Shown piece after piece: positions 62,985 to 64,000 of a stretch of 64,000 nucleotides of DNA (position 1 is its first letter; the number at the start of each line of letters is the position of its first letter). A model generated the notes under the pieces. The model saw only the letters and a list, made by a program, of their open reading frames with translations. It was not told where the DNA came from and ran no database searches. This DNA is from Littorina saxatilis. Lineage: Eukaryota > Mollusca > Gastropoda > Littorinimorpha > Littorinidae. Where the stretch lies: positions 66,758,778-66,822,777 of the forward strand of contig NC_090261.1 in NCBI RefSeq assembly GCF_037325665.1, written 5' to 3'. Made by a program: the position numbers and the translations under genes.

Positions 62985-64000
62985 AGGTGACACTGTAGGT
63001 CAAGCAGACCAGCTAACTAGCCCACACACTAACCTGTCTGGTGGACGAGTGGTCAGTGGTTTGTGAGGTGACACTAGGTCAAGCTGACCAGCTAACTAGC
63101 CCACACACTAACCTGTCTGGTGGACCAGTGGTTTGTGAGGTGACACTGTAGGTCAAGCAGACCAGCTAACTAGCCCACACACTAACCTGTCTGGTGGACG
63201 AGTGGTCAGTGGTTTGTGAGGTGACACTAGGTCAAGCTGACCAGCTAACTAGCCCACACACTAACCTGTCTGGTGGACGAGTGGTCAGTGGTTTGTGAGG
63301 TGACACTGTAGGTCAAGCAGACCAGCTAACTAGACACCACACTAACCTGTCTGGTGGACGAGTGGTCAGTGGTTTCTGAGGTGACACTGTAGGTCAAGCA
63401 GACCAGCTAACTAGACACCACACTAACCTGTCTGGTGGACGAGTGGTCAGTGGTTTCTGAGGTGACACTGTAGGTCAAGCAGACCAGCTAACTAGCCCAC
63501 ACTAACCTGTCTGGTGGACGAGTGGTCAGTGGTTTCTGAGGTGACACTGTAGGTCAAGCAGACCAGCTAACTAGCCCACACTAACCTGTCTGGTGGACGA
63601 GTGGTCAGTGGTTTCTGAGGTGACACTGTAGGTCAAGCAGACCAGCTAACTAGACACCACACTAACCTGTCTGGTGGACGAGTGGTCAGTGGTTTCTGAG
63701 GTGACACTGTAGGTCAAGCAGACCAGCTAACTAGACACCACACTAACCTGTCTGGTGGACGAGTGGTCAGTGGTTTCTGAGGTGACACTGTAGGTCAAGC
63801 AGACCAGCTAACTAGACACCACACTAACCTGTCTGGTGGACGAGTGGTCAGTGGTTTCTGAGGTGACACTGTAGGTCAAGCAGACCAGCTAACTAGCCCA
63901 CACACTAACCTGTCTGGTGGACGAGTGGTCAGTGGTTTCTGAGGTGACACTGTAGGTCAAGCAGACCAGCTAACTAGCCCACACACTAACCTGTCTGGTG
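62985..64000 (-). repeat. ~81-bp tandem array in which every unit holds a 40-nt exon with both splice sites
   Basis: Minus strand unit: CTTGACCTACAG| then 40 nt (TGTCACCTCAGAAACCACTG…CCACCAGACAG) then |GTTAGTG. The CAG|GTTAGT donor recurs at plus positions 63032, 63111, 63185, 63264, 63345, 63426, 63505, 63584, 63665, 63746, 63827, 63908 and, cut by the edge, 63989. Acceptors read CTACAG or, in some units, CCTAG. One unit has a 33-nt exon. In phase with the terminal exon at 62074 the unit encodes VTSETTDHSSTRQ. The array continues past the window. Confidence 0.85.

Overview
The window looks like nuclear DNA of a gastropod mollusc, probably a caenogastropod of periwinkle type. This is an inference from intron-rich animal genes with GT-AG introns, several tRNA-headed SINE families, dense MITEs, and a repeat tail (GTTGAAAACGACGTTAAACA, then ACCAAATAAAGAAAG) that I associate from memory with gastropod genomes. 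I saw no bacterial genes, CRISPR arrays, LTR retroelements or toxin genes.

Five host genes and part of a sixth are readable from splice sites and protein similarity. (1) Minus strand, 16874 down to 89 and off the left edge: DYNC2LI1, light intermediate chain of the retrograde ciliary dynein-2, 11 coding exons, last ~70 codons outside the window. (2) Plus strand, 17315-19567: KIFBP, kinesin-binding protein, 2 exons, 605 aa, head-to-head with DYNC2LI1. (3) Minus strand, 32637 down to 22327: WDR25, 5 exons, 529 aa, convergent with KIFBP. (4) Plus strand, 34614-45827: cytosolic tryptophanyl-tRNA synthetase copy A, 8 exons, 445 aa. (5) Plus strand, 50860-57284: a second, tandem tryptophanyl-tRNA synthetase copy B with the same exon plan but no WHEP-like N-terminus and a damaged exon 6 donor. 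(6) Minus strand, 62074 down to 61868: last exon of an unidentified acidic protein whose upstream part lies in and beyond a 12-copy repeated-exon array at the right edge. WARS1 and WDR25 are also head-to-head neighbours in human (14q32.2), so this pair seems to be an old linkage.

Most of the rest is repeats: tandem arrays (42, 53, 127, 56, 101, ~130, 26/28, 34, 31, 36, 64, 43 and ~81 bp units), long microsatellites, ten or so copies of a MITE with TACAGTGGAACCCCC ends, an ~850-bp TIR-like element in three copies, several tRNA-derived SINEs (two with clean target-site duplications), three 5'-truncated LINE fragments, and an internally deleted mariner with ~185-bp inverted repeats.

The most unusual feature is that at least five tandem arrays begin on or include exon-intron junctions: DYNC2LI1 exon 6 acceptor, WARS1-A exon 2 donor (50 units, 32 exact decoy donors), WARS1-B exon 5 acceptor, WARS1-B exon 6 donor, and a whole 40-nt exon with both splice sites in the right-edge gene. 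Copy number change in these arrays could alter splicing directly.
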